The notes: a model not told the origin generated them from the letters alone. Positions 1-15,168 are shown, numbered from the stretch's first letter. The stretch is DNA of 64,000 nucleotides from Lamellibrachia columna (GCA_963662155.1 OY759261.1:32717459-32781458); one strand, 5' to 3'. Numbers and translations: made by a program.

Positions 1-772
1 AGAGCATGTGCATATCAGTTTGAAAGCAAACAATCGTGTATAGAGTGAATTCTTCCGAAGACCCTAATTTCACAAATGCCTCTATATAGAGTGTATCTAG
101 CGGACATTAATTTAGACAAATCTAGTCTGGCACCATGCCATTTTAAATAGTTGTGGCCATTACAATTATTCAATCGTGGCATTTAATAGTGAGGAAAACT
201 GTTGCATATATTTACGATGATGTTCATTAGTGGAAATCTGTTTTAGAAGCATAATTACTGCAGTATTGCTCGATGTGTGTGTGCGTGCGTGTGCGTGCGC
301 GCGCGCGCGTGCGTGCGTGTGTGCGTGTGAAAGAGTAGCATTTACTACATGAAAATCGTATGTGACGGGTCGGTTTGTGGCGTGTGACGTCAAACGTTTG
401 ATGCTGTTGTTATTGGCAAACGTTAGCCCGTCATTGACTGTTAACACAAAAACTTCGAGAATAAATGTTGCACCATCCAGCACATAACAGTTAGATTTAG
501 GTGTTGTATGTCGCACACACGCACGACATGTGCTATCCAATACCGCGTACATTCTCGGAACATAGTACTAAGGAACTCGTAATTGCAAAAGCGGCATCGA
601 ATGGACTCATTAATGCTGAAATGTAAAACAGTAGAAAACTTTACTGAGGCAATTAATTGTGTTTATATTGTTGAAATGGAAACACATTTGCACGTTCCGT
701 TCTCTTGTGTCGCGCTACATAGTGACCATAATGATTTTATAGAAACACATAAACCATGACATCTAATCGTGT
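1..772. other. Intergenic 3' flank of ABCB6
   Basis: Contains a GT/GC microsatellite at 275-330; the antisense open frame across it is low-complexity. No gene recognised. Confidence 0.6.
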
Positions 773-1232
<460 letters not shown>

Positions 1233-2282
1233 GTGTCGCATTCTAAGGTTGAATAAGATCCGAATAACTGTACCATTCCAGCATGACCAGTATTCCTTTT
1301 AATGGCATCCACTCGGTCCGATTTTAGAGGTCATAATTTATCATGCCCAACACTGTGTAATCATGTTACATGGATCGTGTATTTTCAAGCATCATCTCGG
1401 TGTTTATGCCTATTGCATGCATAGAATCACCGTATCCTCAGCTCGAACCTGGATGGCCAGAAAAGAGCAGCGTTTTCGTTCGTAATGGGCACATTTCGAA
1501 ATATATTATATACTCCGCAGTAACTGTATTATCAGTATGTGTTGTTAAGGTGATAACTGCATTGCCTTAATAAAACTACACCACTCTCAAAATAGATATT
1601 CCACATTAAGAGTTCATGAAGGTGTTGTTTGAAGAAGATGTAAGTTATTTGATGGAATATGTAGTAATATACGATTCAGGAACCAGGAGAAGTTTATTTG
1701 ATCCAAACATAACACCATCATTTGTACAGAAATTTTAAGTTAAGATTTTGTAGAAGTGCCATCCAAACCAAAAACTCCACATGGCAAATGGTCAAGGAAG
1801 TAATTCGTTTAACGAAATTCCAACAATGATTCATCTTTGTGTAATCAGCCCTAATGAGAAATGTGTCAATTTCATTTTAGACAAATTAACACCGCTGGCG
1901 TTTACACATTTAATAGATAACTTGTTCCTTCCGTAAGTCGTCCTTTGTGAGAATACTCTTTAATATCCAATCAACACTGATCCTTTACTAACGCAACTTC
2001 GTGTCCTCTAGTTCGTCTACTTCACTAAAGTGTAAAGAAATACTGTTATTTTCATAACCATTCAATATAAAAACAACTTACATTTTATCGCATTTTAATC
2101 TCCTCGTCTTGTGTTAAACCACATTATCTTAGGAATTTTTACTAACTAAGATATCTCAGTTCTGAAATCAACTAAAGTAAGGTAACGCAGTTGCACGTTG
2201 TCATACTTCAGAAACATTATGCGAACTGAAAGCCCCGGGGGGAGGGGTACTCCCTCTACTGAGGTATACATGTATATTATGC
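1233..2282. other. Intergenic, nothing firm
   Basis: AT-rich. A weak resemblance to the CR1 3' UTR (minus strand) is visible at about 1746-1805. Confidence 0.5.
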
Positions 2283-2486
2283 GAACAAATGAAAGAAATG
2301 TTGGAAGAAACGCGGAAGGGACACCGCAGCACAAGGTGGATGGACCAAATAAAGGTTTTAACTGGACTGTCACTGGCCGAACTGAGGGAGGCGGTGCAGG
2401 ACCGATATGGCTGGAGGAAACTGATCATGCGATTTGCCAGAAGTCGGCCACAACTTAACGGAACACAAGAATCCTTAAAAAAATAG
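2283..2486 (+). pseudogene. 3'-terminal fragment of a non-LTR retrotransposon ORF
   Basis: Encodes GHRSTRWMDQIKVLTGLSLA followed by ELREAVQDRYGWRKLIMRFA, the typical C-terminal block of RTE/L1-like reverse-transcriptase polyproteins (R-W-x-D-x-I-K...TGLSLAE...DR..WR.LI), ending with a stop at 2484-2486. Nothing upstream extends it. Confidence 0.65.
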
Positions 2487-3503
2487 ATTTGGTGCGTGCA
2501 TTATACCTAAGTTTAATTGCCATCATTTCATTGTCGGAATGTGAAGGAGCATGACTGAGTTATAATATATTTTTGACATTTATAAGCAAAATATGTTTCA
2601 TTTTATTAAGCAAACCTACACATTACACTAGGTATTTATTACGAATGCGCGCACACACGCACGCGTACACGTAACCAAGTATGTACGTATACATCTTCAC
2701 GGGTTTGTTGCGATTCGATGTCTTTTCATGCTGTTGTCATGTCCAGAACAAAAAATAACCACAAACACTGCTAATCACAATATTCAGTTAGCTCTTTGAC
2801 AAAAGTAAAAAGTGCAATATCAGTTCAAAACATATTCAACAAGCATAACCTTTATTCTGGAGAAGTACAATATATATTCAAGTTCAACATCAGATGAGAA
2901 TCCAGCCAATAATATCAATAAACATAGATTCACAATGAAACTACCATAGTGCATTTAAGCTAACTTGTTAAGCATTTTTTTAATCGGAGCGGGAGTTTCA
3001 AGATTTATTGCAGAAAATAAATGCGTCAAGAATAAATATTTAACTTGTTGTTAATATGATTATAATGTATTATTAATCAATGCTTAACTAACTTGTTTGA
3101 CTAATAAAATGTTATGTAAAAAGTCCTAGTGCAATTAAAAAAGGATATAACGTAATACCAATCAAATATCTTTGGTTGATAACTGTTACAACCATTGTCA
3201 TGGGCCTTAAACAATTGAAACTGTGCAACATCTCGTAGACCAAGTACTTACACGAGTAACCTACATATCGATGTCATATCCATAATGTTCACTTTGTACA
3301 GTTGTAGCAAAAACAGATGTAGATTCTTGTCAAACAACCTACGTTTGCTGACATCTAGTTTTGATTAGCACACCAACATTTTGAATCCAAATATGTCCTC
3401 TCTACCTAACACTGTCTTGACAGATCAAGTCCAGCTCAATATATCAAACTAGAATTGATGACAATGTGATTAAAACTGCAACGCAAGAAGCAGCACATTG
3501 TAG
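2487..3503. other. ABCB6 3' flank/3' UTR region
   Basis: No coding signal. Possible minus-strand AATAAA signals at 3004-3009 and 2851-2856 could end the ABCB6 transcript. Confidence 0.45.
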
Positions 3504-3642
3504 CTAGTGACCTCGGCTGTCAGACACTTCATCTACATTCTCGTCGCCACTAGATGTCTCTGTCTCCGTTTCTACAGCTTTTCGCAACTGTTGTTTCCAC
3601 ATGCCAGCGTAGACGTCATTACGTGCCAGCAACTCGTCATGG
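3504..3642 (-). CDS. ABCB6: ABCB6 coding exon 18 (residues 821-866 and stop)
   Basis: It encodes [20 protein letters not shown] followed by an acidic, polar tail ending VSDSRGH and a TAG at 3504-3506. Human has [20 protein letters not shown]. Candidate poly(A) signals (AATAAA on the minus strand) are at 3004-3009 and 2851-2856; which is used cannot be told from sequence. Confidence 0.93.
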
Positions 3643-6382
3643 CTGAAACACACACACAAACACAGAGCGCTACAAATCAGCACTGTCTCACAGAGGGCGC
3701 CACATGAAAAAAAACTATCTCACAGAGGGCGCTACAGGTTAACTATGTTTCAGAACTGTCTCACAGAGGGCCCTATAGGTTAACTGGGTGTTGGTGTGGG
3801 CCATAGCGTTACATCATTAATCATCCCCCTATAAACAAGAGCGATAAGCCAGCTCACTGCAGAGAAGCGGATGTGGACCACTGGCTGGCATTTCATTGCA
3901 CGGCAGAAACAGTTGCATCCACTTGTTGACACATAGGGTAGTACTGTTTATAGTGTGAACATAGCATGTTACAAATAGTTGTCTAACATATAGAAGCAAG
4001 TAAGTGAGTAAGTGAGTAAGTAAGTTAATTTATTTCCTCCTTGACATCATCATGTACAATATAAGTAAAATAAACAAAAGCAATGAAGATGAGGTGGCTA
4101 CCAGAGAAGTATAAACTTATCGGGCTAGTAGCCAGTGACGATGACACCAGGAACCAATTAACTTGAAGATTTGTCATTGTCATTTGTTCTTAATGGGGCA
4201 TGGCCACCAGACTGATTAATAATTTGGATGAGGGTGGTCCCAGCAGTTGTGTTATAAGTCTGGGCAGTTTGGTTGTTCATACTGGAATGAGCATCATGCA
4301 TTAGTGTTAAACTCTCAAAGACAAACATTTTAGAGGCTTGCTACAGACAGCTGTGGGACAACGAATATGTTTGTGCTGTGTTAGCGTATATGTGAATGAA
4401 TGGAACAGTTTCGAAACTGTTCTGAAACATCAATATATTATAGATGTTTGTTTTTCTTGGGAGTAGCATACATTAAGTGTTTCCCAGTAGTCACATTGAT
4501 TGGGTGCAACATAAAATGTTATAGGGGTAGGATTTTGTAAATCTTTTTAAAAACTCTACTAGATGTCAGCTCATTAATAAGATTTTTGTTCTTTATTAAG
4601 TCATCTGCATTTAATGAGGCTCTCCCTCTTTGGTCGTTGTTTGCTTTTTCATCGTTGTATGAACCACTATCATATAACTCGTTCTATACACATTGCAACA
4701 TTCATTGCATTCTATGCATTTGTTTGACAAACCATGTGAAAACATTTCTTTGCATGAGACGTGTCCTTGGGCAAGTTGGCCAGATAACATTTGAGAAAGA
4801 TCATGATCTGCAGGTGGAAATGGCTGTGATGGAGCAGATGGGAATGTGTTGGAAGATGGGAAAATATATTTGTGGGACCTTAGAGAAGAATGTTCAACAG
4901 GGCTTAATGAGATTTTGACCACTTGCAGTCATTAGCTAATACATGTATAGAGCACTTCAGAAAGTTCAGATTTGATCATGTTTAGTGGTGCTACTGTTAT
5001 AGTTAATATGTTATGATATTTGATATACAAGGTGCATGGATATATTGTGCACGTAATAAGGTATTAGGTATATATAGCTATATAGTAATAATCTCTTATT
5101 AGTACTGTATATCTGTAGATATATGATGGAGACTGGGTGCTGTACAGTATAAACACTGGGCCTCCAGTGGGTTCTTGCAGTGCAGCAGCATGAATGTCAC
5201 TGGTCCATGCTGGCATCACTTTATCATGTGTCAACTGATAAGAGCTCAGTGGTCTTGTTTTACTAAAGGGTGTTCTATTTATGTATATGGTGTGGACGTA
5301 TATACACAAGAGGTATCTACTTACGTGCCCCGTTCCACAATCTCGCCATCCCGAAGCACCATGATCTGGTCTGCACCGATGATGGTAGACAGACGGTGGG
5401 CGACAATGATTGTAGTTCGGTTCTCACAAATCTTGGACAGAGACTGCTGGATGTTACGTTCAGTTTGTGTGTCGAGGGCTGACGTCGCCTGAAACAAACA
5501 ACAGCCGGGTTAGTATTGTTAGTAAAACTAAACTTAACATGGGCAACCGTGTCCAGAGCCTGGAATGAAACCTCATCACTTGGATAACTTCTTAATATAA
5601 AGCTACCCCCCGAAAAAAAACTCAAGACATTTATTCCAAATTACATTTCCACAATAAATCTTCGGTGGTCCCTCGTTCTGATACCGACTTTTGCACATCC
5701 CTGTTCATGATTATGCTTAGCGATTCTGTTTTGTTGTGTCCCTGAGCTCAGGTTCCCGAGGATATAGGTGCCAAAGAAGTTAATAATTATCATTATTATT
5801 AGTAACCGTCAGCAATGTTAAAGAAAGTTCAGTGAGTGAAAGTCCAGAGATTGTGCATATTGATTCAATAATTAACACTGATATGTGGCAGAAATATTAC
5901 AAAACTTGTCGGCTTATAATACAGCAAACATGTTGTAATAACTATGGTCCCGCGCGCACCAAACTAAGAAATAAAAACGACGTCAGACAAAATAATATAT
6001 TTTCATTCCCTTTAGGGTTGTAATTCTCATAGGACATTCTTATAGTGCATATGAGAATGCTCAGAATATAAACACATACAGTGATGTCTTTTTATCCTCA
6101 AACTGTGGTTCCCAGTGATTCTGGCTGGATTAACGAAGCCTGTAGATTGTTGAAACTAGGAATAATGAAGCAAATATAGTGCGTCTAGATTGTTGATACA
6201 AGGAATAATTAAGCAAATATTGTGCGTCTAGATTGTTGAAACAAGGAATAATGAAGCAAATATTGTGTGTCTAGATTGTTGAAACAATGAATAATGAAGC
6301 AAATATTGTGTCTAGATTGTTCATTCATTCATTTATTCAAACATTGGCAACATGATACAAGACAATCATGTATATATATATA

Positions 6383-6456
<74 letters not shown>

Positions 6457-9400
6457 TATTTGTCTGTATACAATGTTTGAAAAGGGTAAACTCGAAGTCA
6501 CTGACTTTTATGTAAGTTTACCCCTAACAATCATATTAAGGTAAAGGTATTGTGTACTTTTTTCATCATACACCAAAATTACAAGTATCTTAGTTATTTT
6601 AAATATGTGTTGTCACGTTACTACAATACATATTATATACATTCTCAATGTAACTATTGTGAAATAAATTACACAGGTTATCACATATTAAATGGGAAAA
6701 TTAAATATGTCAGAAGTTACATTTCCACAGTAACATATTTATGAAATAGACGTTATTTATGCCTAGATTTAAATGCAATTATATTATTAATGTTTTTTAT
6801 GTCATCACTTTGGGAATTCCATAATCGCACTCCGTAGATACAGACATGCATAGATCTCATCGTGGAACGAACGTGTGGCCATTCTAAATCATGACTAGCT
6901 CTCAACGAGTACGTTGTTTCCCGCCTAACAAATAAACGCTGAATGTTTGATGGCAAACAGCGGTAGTAGGCTTGAAACATAAATAATAGCGTTTTCAGTT
7001 CTATAATATCTAGACATTTTAAGACATGCAATTGTTGAAAAAGTTAGTTTGTATGATCCAAACACTTGGCACCAGACATGATGCAGATAACTCTATTTTG
7101 ATATAAGAAAATACCATTAATATTTGTCGGATATGTATTACCCCATATTTCTACACAATATGTTAAATAAGGCAAAAACAGATAACAACATAGAGTTTAC
7201 ATACTATTCCTGTCCATTATAGCAGTACTTTTGGAAAGCCTTGATTTTACGTATTTAATATGAACATTCCATTAAGTAAATCATCAACACACATACCCAA
7301 AAAAAATTTCCAACTCTTACTCTTTCAATGTTAACATTTCGTATATTTATAACGACATCTTCACTGAGCATGCAATTTCAAAATAGCATATAATTAGTTT
7401 TTTAGATATGTTTAATGTTAACCTATTTACTGCAAACCAAGTTTGTTTGTTTTCCAGCATGCTACACACCGTATCACTCAGTCTTTTGATATTGTTATCT
7501 GCATAAAAATGTTTGTATCATCTGTGAAGAAGATATATTTTACAAGTTTAGATATGTTGCACATATCATTAACGTACAGTATAAATAGTTTCGGGCCTAA
7601 AATCGAACCTTGGGGCACACAAGATATATTGCATACAGCAGACTGACATTTGTCAATTGACACAAATTGTTTTCCGTTTTCTAGATAACTATTTAACCAC
7701 TTATATGCCACTCCGCGGATACAAAGAAATTCCATTTTTTACATAATAATTAACTGGAGTTAGAAATAAATTGTGTTTATTTCTATTTTTTAAATAGTCA
7801 TAAATTTAAACATTTGTTGGCACAGTTATATCCTTTGACAATTCCGGGCCGATATTAATAAAACAAATTTAAACATATTCGCCACATCCTTTTTATTACT
7901 CGTGATTACATCATTATTAACAAGATGGTTGGGATGTTGATTCCCTAGATGGAATGTTCCCATTACATTTTTTTTATTTTCCAGGTACCAGCAATATCAT
8001 TTCTTTTCAATAAGACTTAAAATACTGTTTTTAGTAGATCTTAGAATACCAGTTAATTTATTTTTATATGTTTTATACTTAATAATTAATACTTTATAAT
8101 TAATTGATCTACACAATAGAAATGCTTTAAATAATTTGTTTTTGTTGATACACGCATTCTTCAGTCCACTGGTAAACCATGCATTTTTCAAATTCAGCTT
8201 GGCTACTTTAGGCTGGCTATATTTTAGTGGGCAGTGTTTACTGCACATTTTCATAAATGTATGTAGAACATTTTTGTATGCTAAATTAGCATCTTCATTA
8301 TTAACAACAGTATTCCAAGAATGTTTGGTTAAGTCAATTTTCAACGCATTGATGTTTTCATCGTTAATGTAATGAACATATTTGTTGGAAAAACTACTTA
8401 TTTACTACTACTACATTATTTTTTACATTACATTTGCACAAAGCAAATATAGGGAGATGATAGCTAATTTCATTTACCAACAGTCCATTGTCAATCTTGC
8501 ATTCAAGTTCCCACACAAAAGCACAAAGAACACCAATAAAAACAGGTCATCAAGGAATGGATAAACGAGACATGACATGAAAGGTCACGTATGTAAGTGA
8601 CCTCTGAACTGACCTCGTCTAGTAAGACAAATTGGGGCGACTTGAGGATGGTACGAGCTATAGCCACCCTCTGCTTCTCACCCCCGCTCAGTTTTAACCC
8701 TCGTTCTCCCACCATTGTACCATAACCTGCAATGATAAATACAAATTGATCAAGTATACCATGAATTATGCACAGACTTCACACAAGGTACAACAACAAC
8801 TGGTGGAAAGTATGATTGTGCAGTTTCCAGAAAATAAGATTCCAACAGAACATGGAGTACCGTATTCGAACTATTAAGTGCACATGCCCTAATAAGTGTA
8901 CATGCCTTAATAAATGTACATATCCTATTAAGTGTACACCTCCAGTTTTAAAAACAATGTCAATCTCCAATCTTGACTAAAGCTCAACAGAAAAAAGAAC
9001 ATTCCACCTATATCAGCAGACTTCACAATTCTCTGGTATCCTTTTGACCACATGTGAATGTATAAATGGCTGGTATCTCCAATCCAGTCCTGTCATAGAA
9101 CCACTTGCAGTAACTTCTGTGGCGTTTGTCATCGAGATGTGTCCCCGATTTTAAGAACATATCTCATAAATTTTATTAGCACGTCAAAAAATTATCAATT
9201 ATCTGTATGGTGAATAGGTCGAATTGGGGGGTAATTGACTGCAAATTATTTAATTGTAGTGTCACAGCAGTTATCTATCTATAGTACTTCGCCCCTAATG
9301 CAATCCCCCCATATTTTGACCTAAAAAGGAAGCACAATTGAAGGCAAATGTATACAAATGTACACAAAATGTCTATCATTTCATTTTGACATACTGACCA

Positions 9401-12400
9401 TCACTTAAGGATGTGATGTGGTCATTTATGTCAAGAATGGTGTCACACATGCCACATTTGGCAAAAATAAAGGAATTTAAAAATAATTTTTCTGTACAAA
9501 TACAAAGGAATTTAAAGGATTTTTTTAAGGAATTTAAAGGATTTTTAAAGGAATGTTGGGTCCAATACAGGTACAACTTTATTTAAAATAAAGTATGAAC
9601 ACTGTTGACAAATCAGTGACGGAGATGATGCGGCCAAGTGTGGGACACACACTGACCATCAGTGAAGGACATGATGCGGTCATGGATGTCAGCTGCCCTG
9701 GCTGCATCCTCCACTTCGTCATCATTGGCCATCACACGACCATAGCGAATGTTGTACCTGCAACATGCACACACGACATGACCCATATGAGAATGTTGTA
9801 CCTGCAACACGCACACACGACATGACCCATATGAGAATATTGTACCTGCAACATGCACACACGACATGACCCATATGAGAATGTTGTACCTGCAACATGC
9901 ACACACGACATGACCCATGTGAGAATGTTGTACCTGCAACATGCACACACGACATGACCCACGTGAGAATGTTGTACCTGCAACATGCACACATGACATG
10001 ACCTATGTGAGAATGTTGTACCTGCAACATGCACACACGACATGACCCATATGAGAATGTTGTACCTGCAACATGCACGCACGACATGACCCATGTGAGA
10101 ATGTTGTACCTGCAACATGCACGCACAACATGACCCATATGAGAACGTGTGCACATATACACACCCACACATGGACACATTGTATATGTGCAGGACACAT
10201 TCTGACAAATGTTCATCACATTCAGGTTATATCTACATAATTCATATTGTCTTGTGACAACTACTATAAACTACATCTGTCCCTACTGTCTTGTGACAAC
10301 TACTATAAACTACATATGTCCCAACTGTCTTGTGACAACTACTATAAACTACATATGTCCCAACTGTCTTGTGACAACTACTATAAACTACATGTCCCAA
10401 CTGTATTGTGACAACTACTATAAACTACATCTGTCCCAACTGTCTTGTGACAAATACTGTAAACTACATCTGCCACCCAATTCTGTTCTAATAAACCATA
10501 AATGTGAACTGTTCACATACTACATTATTAGTTATTCTGCAGCAGTGATAGAGGGGGTGAGGAAGAGAGCGAGGGTGTTTGTGGGGGATTCGATAGTTAG
10601 GAAGACCGACAGAGTCTTAAACAAGGGAGATGATGTGGTGGTCTGCTTGCCTGGAGCCAAAATAGAGGCGATAACTCAGAGGGTAAAAAACATCGTAGGC
10701 TCGGGAAAGGGTGGATCTGTTTTAGTACACGTAGGGACAAATAACGTAGAGAGGGAGGGTACAACTGCCATAGTTAGGAAATATAGGCAGTTGGTCAGAA
10801 CACTAAAACAGACGCGGGTTGAGCAGGTAATACTGTCAGGGATTTTACCTGTAATGGGCAGGAGGGGTCACAAATATCGAAATTGTCGGGGGATGGCAAT
10901 TAACATGTTAGTCCAGAAGTTATGTATGGAAGAGGAAGTTGGATTTGTGGATTTATGGGGAAGTTTTGTTGGGAGGGCTGATATGTACATGAAGGATGGG
11001 CTTCATTTAAGTGGAAAGGGGGCGGCAGTATTCGCGGACAAACTTTCAGCAGCAGTAGATAGTGACTTGGGTACAATGACAAATATTTTTGGAAGTAAAC
11101 ATTCTTTAAACTAGAAGTGCAGGGGGGTTACCTAGAAGTGTCTCAAGCAGAACAAGAGGCCACTAGCACAGATAAACCAATATCAAATCATCCGAAAAAC
11201 ATCACTGAAAAAGGTTATAGATGCGTATGTTTAAATGCAAGGAGCATAGTAAATAAGAAAAACGAATTAAACATTATGGTAGAAGATATTGACCCTCACA
11301 TAATTGGTATAACTGAATCATGGGCCAACATAGATATAACAGATGCTGAATTAGGACTGACAGGATATGTAATGTTTAGGAAAGATCGAATAGGAAGAAG
11401 GGGCGGGGGAGTTATTTTATATGTTAAAGAATCTATTCAGGCTTATGAAATAAAACTAGAAAGGGAAGCAGATTGCGATGAAGCTGTTTGGTGCAAAATT
11501 GTTTCAGGAAATTCAAAATTAACTATTGGATTAGTTTACCGAAGTCCAAACATAAACGAAGAGGACAACACAAAAATAAAAAACGCTATAAAGGAAGTTA
11601 GTAAAGGGGAATGTATCATAATGGGAGATTTTAACCATGGACACATACAATGGAATTCTCTAGAGAGCACAGGGTTTGAGGACCAACAATTTCTATTTTT
11701 AATCCAGGATAGCTTTCTTACTCAGCACGTACTAGAACCAACCAGGGGAGAAAATGTATTAGATATAGTTTTGTCATCACAAAAAGAATTAGTGGACAAT
11801 GTAAAAATATTTGAACCATTGGGTAATAGTGACCATAATCAAATACATTTTGACATCAATGTAAAATCAGAAAGTAAAAATAAGAAAACGTACAAGAGAA
11901 ACTTCCACAAAGGTAACTACAAAGATATGAGAAAATACTTAGCAAAGCTAGATTGGAATAACATGCTGATGAATAAGACCGCAATTGAATGTTGGAATAT
12001 TCTAAAATATGAAATTGAGAGTATCATCGATAAATTTGTTCCCTTCCAAAAACAAGGAAAACGGTGTAGAAAGAAACACTTGTCAAAAGAGGCTATTAGA
12101 AAAATAATGCTAAAACAAACTATGTGGAGGGTTTATAGGCGTACCAGAAAGGACGAAGACTATGCAAAATACAAAGAGGCACTTAATGCAGCTACAACTG
12201 AAATCAGACAATCTAAAAGAAGCTATGAGCAAAAACTAGCATGTAACATAAAAAATGACAGCAAGAGTTTTTATGCATATGTCAGGAGTAAACAAAACGT
12301 ACAAGACAAGGTTGGACCTCTAGAAGACAGTGCTGGAAATATAATATCACAGGGGTTTTTAATGGCGGAAGACCTAAATGGTTACTTCAGTTCAGTGTTT

Positions 12401-15052
12401 ACCAAAGAAGATATTAGTTCATTACCAGTTGCTGATGCTAAATTTCAGGGGGCTAAATCTGACTATTTAGGTCCGTTAGTTGTAACTCCAGAATTGGTAG
12501 CTAAGAAAATAAAGGCAATGAAGGATAACAAATCACCGGGAGTGGATGGGATTCCTCCAAAATTACTAATGGAAACAGTAGAACAAATCAGTATACCACT
12601 TGCAAGAGTATTCAACTTGTCATTAAAAGAGGGAGTTGTTCCGTTTGAATGGAAAGAAGCAAACATCATACCATTATTTAAAAAGGGTTCGAGAAATAAG
12701 TCAGAGAATTACAGACCAGTGAGTTTAACGTCAGTGATTTGTAAATTATTAGAAAGGTTAATTAAAGACCATATGGTGGACTTCCTCGTTAAGCATAAAT
12801 TATTAAATTCATCTCAACATGGATTCCTTAAAGCGAGGTCATGCTTAACAAATATGTTATGTTTTTTGGAAGAAATCACTAAGTGGATAGACGTGGGATC
12901 GCCAGTAGATATTATCTACTTAGATTTTCAGAAAGCTTTTGACAAAGTGCCACATCAAAGATTACTACTTAAATTAAAAGCCCATGGTATCGGGGATAGC
13001 ATAACTGACTGGATAGAACAATGGCTGACTGACAGAAGACAACGAGTTGTAGTAGATGGAGAAGTTTCAAATTGGAAATCGGTTTTGAGTGGGGTACCTC
13101 AAGGATCAGTATTAGGACCTATATTATTCTTAATTTATATCAATGACTTGGACGACAGTATAACAAGTAATGTACTGAAATTTGAGGATGACACAAAACT
13201 GTTTAGAAAGGTTAATACTGATGGTGATAAACAACATTTACAAAACGATCTAGACAGATTAGTGAAATGGTCTGAGAAATGGCAGATGTTGTTCAATTTT
13301 GGGAAATGTAAATGCCTACATACAGGACATAGGAACTTGAATGTAAACTATAGAATGGGAGATACTGTTCTGGGTACTACTGTAAAAGAAAAGGACTTAG
13401 GAGTTACAATAAGCGCTGATATGAAAGTTTCAGAGCAGTGTGGTATTGCAGCTTCAAAGGGTAATCAAATTCTTGGATTGATTAGAAGAAACATAACATA
13501 CAAGGGAAAAAAGTTAATTATACCTCTTTATAAAGCAATAGTTAGACCTCATTTAGAATACTGTATACAAGCATGGAGACCATATCGTAAGAAGGATATA
13601 GATACGCTTGAACGCATACAAAGGAGAGCAACTAAAATGATTCCAGAACTGAGAGACCTTAGTTATGAAGAACGCCTGAAAGAATGTGGTTTAACAACTC
13701 TAGAGACAAGGAGGTTAAGAGGAGATCAGATTGAAGTTTTTAAGATATTGAATGGGTATGAAAATATTGATAGAAATATGTTTTTCTCACTCAAGAAGGA
13801 TAGCAGAACTAGAGGACATGAGGTAAAATTAGTAAAGGATCAATGTAGATTGGACATCAGGAAGCACTCGTTCTCACAGAGGACAATAAATGAATGGAAC
13901 AAATTGTCAACAGATTGTGTAACTGCTAGCAGCGTGAATATGTTTAAAAACAAGGTTGACACATATCTCAGGAGGGCAGGCTATAAGTAGATGAACATTG
14001 TTGGACTCTCGATAAGCCAATGGCTTCCTTGTCCACTTGCCATCTGGGCCTTTGGCTTAGATGGCAAATCTTGTTAAATCTTGTTAAATCTTGTTACATC
14101 TTGAACGGGGCCAGCGTAACAGGCAGACCAGGGCGGACCGGGGTAGCCAAGTTTATGATAAAAACAATCTGACCTTGTACTTAAATATAAATCTAGATTA
14201 TAAATATTAAAATTAATATTATGCTTAAAATGATAGGTACACTACCTAATGTTTACAAGACAACTCACAGTTTGACATTTAGCGACTGTCACATTAGGAA
14301 CAAATACTGTTGATGAGAAGACAATATGTGTGTGAGAACGCTACCTGATGTCCTTGTTGAAGAGAACCGTGTCCTGGGGAACAACTCCAATCGAACGACG
14401 CACTGAATTCTGGGTACACTGACCACAAACAATGAATATAATACATAAATATTAAACATTTTCATATTTTTCTTGGAAATGTTTTCCAACAAATAAATAA
14501 TAAACATTTACTGACTTTTCTTAGACATGATTAGCAAGTATAATGTAAACATATAACAAACATTTGGTGACTTAATTAACTTCCTGTATCAACACAACAT
14601 TTTCTCTTAGAGGACAAATAGCATATCACTAAGAGTTGTTTGACACCATTTTGACATATTATAATAGATTCTTATAGATTATGTTAAAAGATATTCTAAC
14701 AAGGGAGTCTTATAAAAGAGGTTGCGAAAAAAGGGATTCTGACAAGAGATTCTGATAAATGATTTTCTATATATTATGTCTTATTCACATGTGCAATGTC
14801 TTTGCCGTCAAACTTGATGACCCCTGACTGGACATCGTAGAAGCGGAAGAGAAGGCGTATGATGGTACTCTTGCCACCGCCCGAAGGTCCAACGATGGCC
14901 AAGGTCCGTCCAGCAGGCACAACAAACGTCACGTTCTTCAGAATAGCCTTGCTGTAAAACAGAAACAGGGGCATATCAGTCAGTTCATTATACATGCAAG
15001 TTATATACATATATATATATATATATAAAAGTGGTATGTAAGAACTACCTTC

Positions 15053-15083
<31 letters not shown>

Positions 15084-15106
15084 GTTTATATATATATATG
15101 TATATG

Positions 15107-15168
<62 letters not shown>

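Larger units (their letters stand above)
10545..14105 (+). mobile_element. CR1-clade non-LTR retrotransposon, nearly intact
   Basis: Two adjacent open frames (SGNH-esterase ORF1, then an endonuclease/reverse transcriptase ORF2) are followed by a short 3' UTR ending in tandem 'aaatcttgtt' octamer/decamer-like repeats, a CR1 style of tail rather than poly(A). The 5' end is ill-defined and probably truncated at the 39-bp array. It sits in ABCB6 intron 14 on the opposite strand. Minus-strand fragments of the same 3' end occur at 56225-56400 and 57182-57296, so the family has been active here more than once. Confidence 0.9.

Noticed and set aside
1746..1805. Another CR1 3'-end copy on the minus strand
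   Set aside because: Only loose similarity ('gccatccaa', 'ggcaaatggtcaaggaag'); too diverged to call firmly.
9613..10219. [21 protein letters not shown] repeat protein on the minus strand
   Set aside because: It is the 44-bp acceptor array translated; only the last part is the real ABCB6 exon 15.
14774..15010. Reading the Walker A frame as a separate small ABC gene
   Set aside because: Phases and similarity place it as exon 13 of the single ABCB6 gene.
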